Assembly: GCA_016217585.1 (NCBI GenBank)
Contig: JACRHQ010000045.1
Coordinates: forward strand, 1 to 7,175
Direction: 5' to 3'
DNA length: 7,175 nucleotides
From: Candidatus Omnitrophota bacterium
Lineage (GTDB): Bacteria; Omnitrophota; Gorgyraeia; Zapsychrales; Zapsychraceae
This document shows positions 5,711 to 7,175 of the stretch, one piece after another; position 1 is the stretch's first letter; each line of letters opens with the position of its first letter. The notes beneath the pieces were generated by a model. It was not told the DNA's origin, ran no database searches, and worked only from the letters and a program-made list of their open reading frames with translations. The translations under genes were made by a program, and so were the position numbers.

Positions 5711-5731
5711 GGTCGCGACTGGGTCGCGACC
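5711..5731. promoter_or_regulatory. Twin GTCGCGAC palindrome upstream of the kinase promoter
   Basis: The self-complementary octamer GTCGCGAC occurs at 5712-5719 and again at 5723-5730, so the centres are 11 bp apart, about one helical turn. Together they form a 9-bp inverted repeat with a TGG loop. The sites lie around -51 and -62 relative to the predicted start of the kinase operon, an activator-like position. They also fall between that promoter and the tRNA terminator. A protein-binding role is inferred from symmetry and placement. Confidence 0.45.
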
Positions 5732-5740
5732 AAACAAAAA

Positions 5741-5762
5741 GCCCCGACATTTTTGTCGGGGC
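5741..5762 (-). terminator. Intrinsic terminator after the initiator tRNA
   Basis: A 9-bp perfect stem GCCCCGACA/TGTCGGGGC with a 4-nt loop. On the minus strand it is followed by TTTTTGTTTGG, and it lies 11 nt after the tRNA 3' end. It is flanked by A and T runs on both sides, so it could also terminate plus-strand transcripts. It separates the eno-ftsB-tRNA region from the kinase operon. Confidence 0.9.
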
Positions 5763-5772
5763 TTTTTTGATT

Positions 5773-5849
5773 TGGTTGCGGGGGCGAGATTTGAACTCGC
5801 GGCCTACAGGTTATGAGCCTGTCGAGCTACCGGGCTGCTCCACCCCGCG
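5773..5849 (-). tRNA. Initiator tRNA, tRNA-fMet (anticodon CAT)
   Basis: A 77-nt tRNA with all arms: acceptor CGCGGGG/CCCCGCA, D-stem GAGC/GCTC, anticodon loop CTCATAA, T-loop TTCAAAT and an encoded CCA tail (5775-5773). Initiator hallmarks are the unpaired C1-A72 at the top of the acceptor stem, needed for formylation and for avoiding elongation, and the A11-U24 pair in the D-stem. The anticodon stem is ACAGG/CCTGT. The usual three consecutive G-C pairs at its base are therefore reduced to two, with A29-U41 in place of G29-C41. The gene follows ftsB by 117 bp and is ended by a strong hairpin terminator; no convincing promoter of its own was seen. Confidence 0.97.
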
Positions 5850-5888
5850 GCATTTTTCAAATATATTTTTCTGGAGAAAAATGCCGCG
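5846..5888. repeat. 12-bp inverted repeat overlapping the tRNA 5' end
   Basis: Arms 5846-5857 (CGCGGCATTTTT) and 5877-5888 are perfect complements across a 19-nt spacer. The last four bases of the left arm on the minus strand are the first four bases of mature tRNA-fMet. A second, competing palindrome, ATTTTTCT-GG-AGAAAAAT (5865-5882), shares bases with the right arm. In the precursor RNA the leader could therefore pair with the tRNA 5' end or fold on itself. Any function is unknown. Confidence 0.55.
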
Positions 5889-5966
5889 AGGCTCGCCCAC
5901 CGCCACAATCAAAAATTATGACAGTGAGGCGGCCCGCGGAACACTTTTCCCTTAAATTTTAAAGAA

Positions 5967-6242
5967 CTACTTCTCTGCATTCATCGGCGTCAGCCGCAAA
6001 ACCGTTTCGCCTTCACGCACCAGGCCCATCTTCTCGCGGGCCACCTTCTCCAGATAAACCGGATCCTCCCTCAACAGCCGTTTTTCTTCTTCCAGCTTCT
6101 TGTTTTTCTCTTCCAGGCCGGCAATCTTGCGTTCGTACTCAATGTTCTTCTGCCGATGATCCTGCATAATAGTAAACGAAGGCAGGAAAAAAAGCAAGAT
6201 GATTGTGGCAACGGCGAAAAGCCAGAGGGCATTTTTTAACAT
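5967..6242 (-). CDS. FtsB/DivIC-like septum formation protein
   Basis: A 91-residue bitopic membrane protein. A short N-terminus is followed by a membrane helix at about 5-25 (ALWLFAVATIILLFFLPSF), a coiled coil at about 30-58 (heptads rich in K, E and L) and the family's C-terminal motif DPVYLEKVAREKMGLVREGE (60-79). FtsB/DivIC forms a coiled-coil complex with FtsL and FtsQ that links and activates septal peptidoglycan synthesis at the divisome. Size, topology and position next to enolase, as in many bacteria, all agree. The ATG at 6242 is the only reasonable start before the membrane helix. It has no purine-rich ribosome binding site; instead four 8-bp tandem repeats run right up to it. An in-frame TTG three codons upstream lies inside those repeats. 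I call the family, not the exact orthologue. Confidence 0.87.
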   Translation of the reverse strand: MLKNALWLFAVATIILLFFLPSFTIMQDHRQKNIEYERKIAGLEEKNKKLEEEKRLLREDPVYLEKVAREKMGLVREGETVLRLTPMNAEK

Positions 6243-6274
6243 AGGCCACAAGGCCCCAAGGCCACAAGGTCACC
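6243..6274. repeat. Four tandem 8-bp repeats abutting the ftsB-like start codon
   Basis: Plus-strand units AGGCCACA, AGGCCCCA, AGGCCACA and AGGTCACC lie head to tail; on the minus strand they read as TGTGGCCT-type units ending directly at the ATG. The next 50 bp up to the enolase stop hold further short repeats: ACGTGTG at 6288-6294 and 6311-6317, TGACTTT at 6301-6307 and 6316-6322. GTCACC (6269-6274) can also pair with GGTGAC (6299-6304). The whole eno-ftsB spacer is thus low-complexity repeat DNA. Confidence 0.75.
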
Positions 6275-6326
6275 AAATAAAACTTTTACGTGTGGCGTGG
6301 TGACTTTGCAACGTGTGACTTTTCAA

Positions 6327-7175
<849 letters not shown>

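Noticed and set aside
5440..5955. Plus-strand frame whose product contains GRDLNSRPTGYEPVELPGC
   Set aside because: That peptide is the antisense translation of the initiator tRNA, a well-known false protein in databases. The frame also crosses the kinase start, promoter and terminator.

Overview
The window holds a compact bacterial chromosome segment. Every gene I can support lies on the minus strand, so transcription runs from high to low coordinates. The DNA is moderately G+C-rich by eye and looks like an environmental, probably Gram-negative-type bacterium: an exported PIG-L deacetylase with a signal peptide, an eno-ftsB pair, a PAS histidine kinase with a NarL-type regulator, and dispersed small palindromes between genes. 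Candidate phyla such as Omnitrophota would fit this mix, but that is only an impression and I would not rely on it.

In transcription order. (1) 7175-5967: the C-terminal two thirds of enolase (cut by the window end), then a small FtsB/DivIC-like division protein. Its start codon abuts four tandem 8-bp repeats instead of a Shine-Dalgarno sequence. (2) 5849-5741: an initiator tRNA (fMet, CAT) with encoded CCA, followed by a strong intrinsic terminator. (3) 5731-3926: a twin GTCGCGAC palindrome, a good sigma-70-type promoter, and a two-gene operon for a cytoplasmic PAS/HisKA_3 histidine kinase and its NarL/FixJ response regulator, whose reading frames overlap. (4) 3925-2515: a composite REP-like element, a 14-bp palindrome, a stand-alone receiver protein, a DUF2934 protein, what looks like a short relic of an Hsp20 gene disrupted by mini-palindromes, and a YbaK/EbsC-type aminoacyl-tRNA deacylase-like protein. 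(5) 2491-1: a hairpin, then a run of close or overlapping genes: an exported PIG-L zinc deacetylase with an extra beta-rich C-terminal domain, a GNAT acetyltransferase, and the N-terminus of a heavy-metal (probably copper) P-type ATPase cut by the window start.

Functionally the window joins housekeeping (glycolysis, division, translation initiation) to an accessory stretch of signalling, stress and cell-surface or metal genes. The kinase and NarL-type regulator are a clear cognate pair. Targets are unknown, although two palindromes sit where operators would be expected. I see no CRISPR array, insertion sequence, phage gene or defence system. No stretch over 300 bases lacks a gene; the longest gap is about 200 bases (3722-3925). 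Nothing here amounts to a clearly new biological system. The most interesting signals are the small repeats, the Hsp20 scar and the non-standard initiator tRNA stem.
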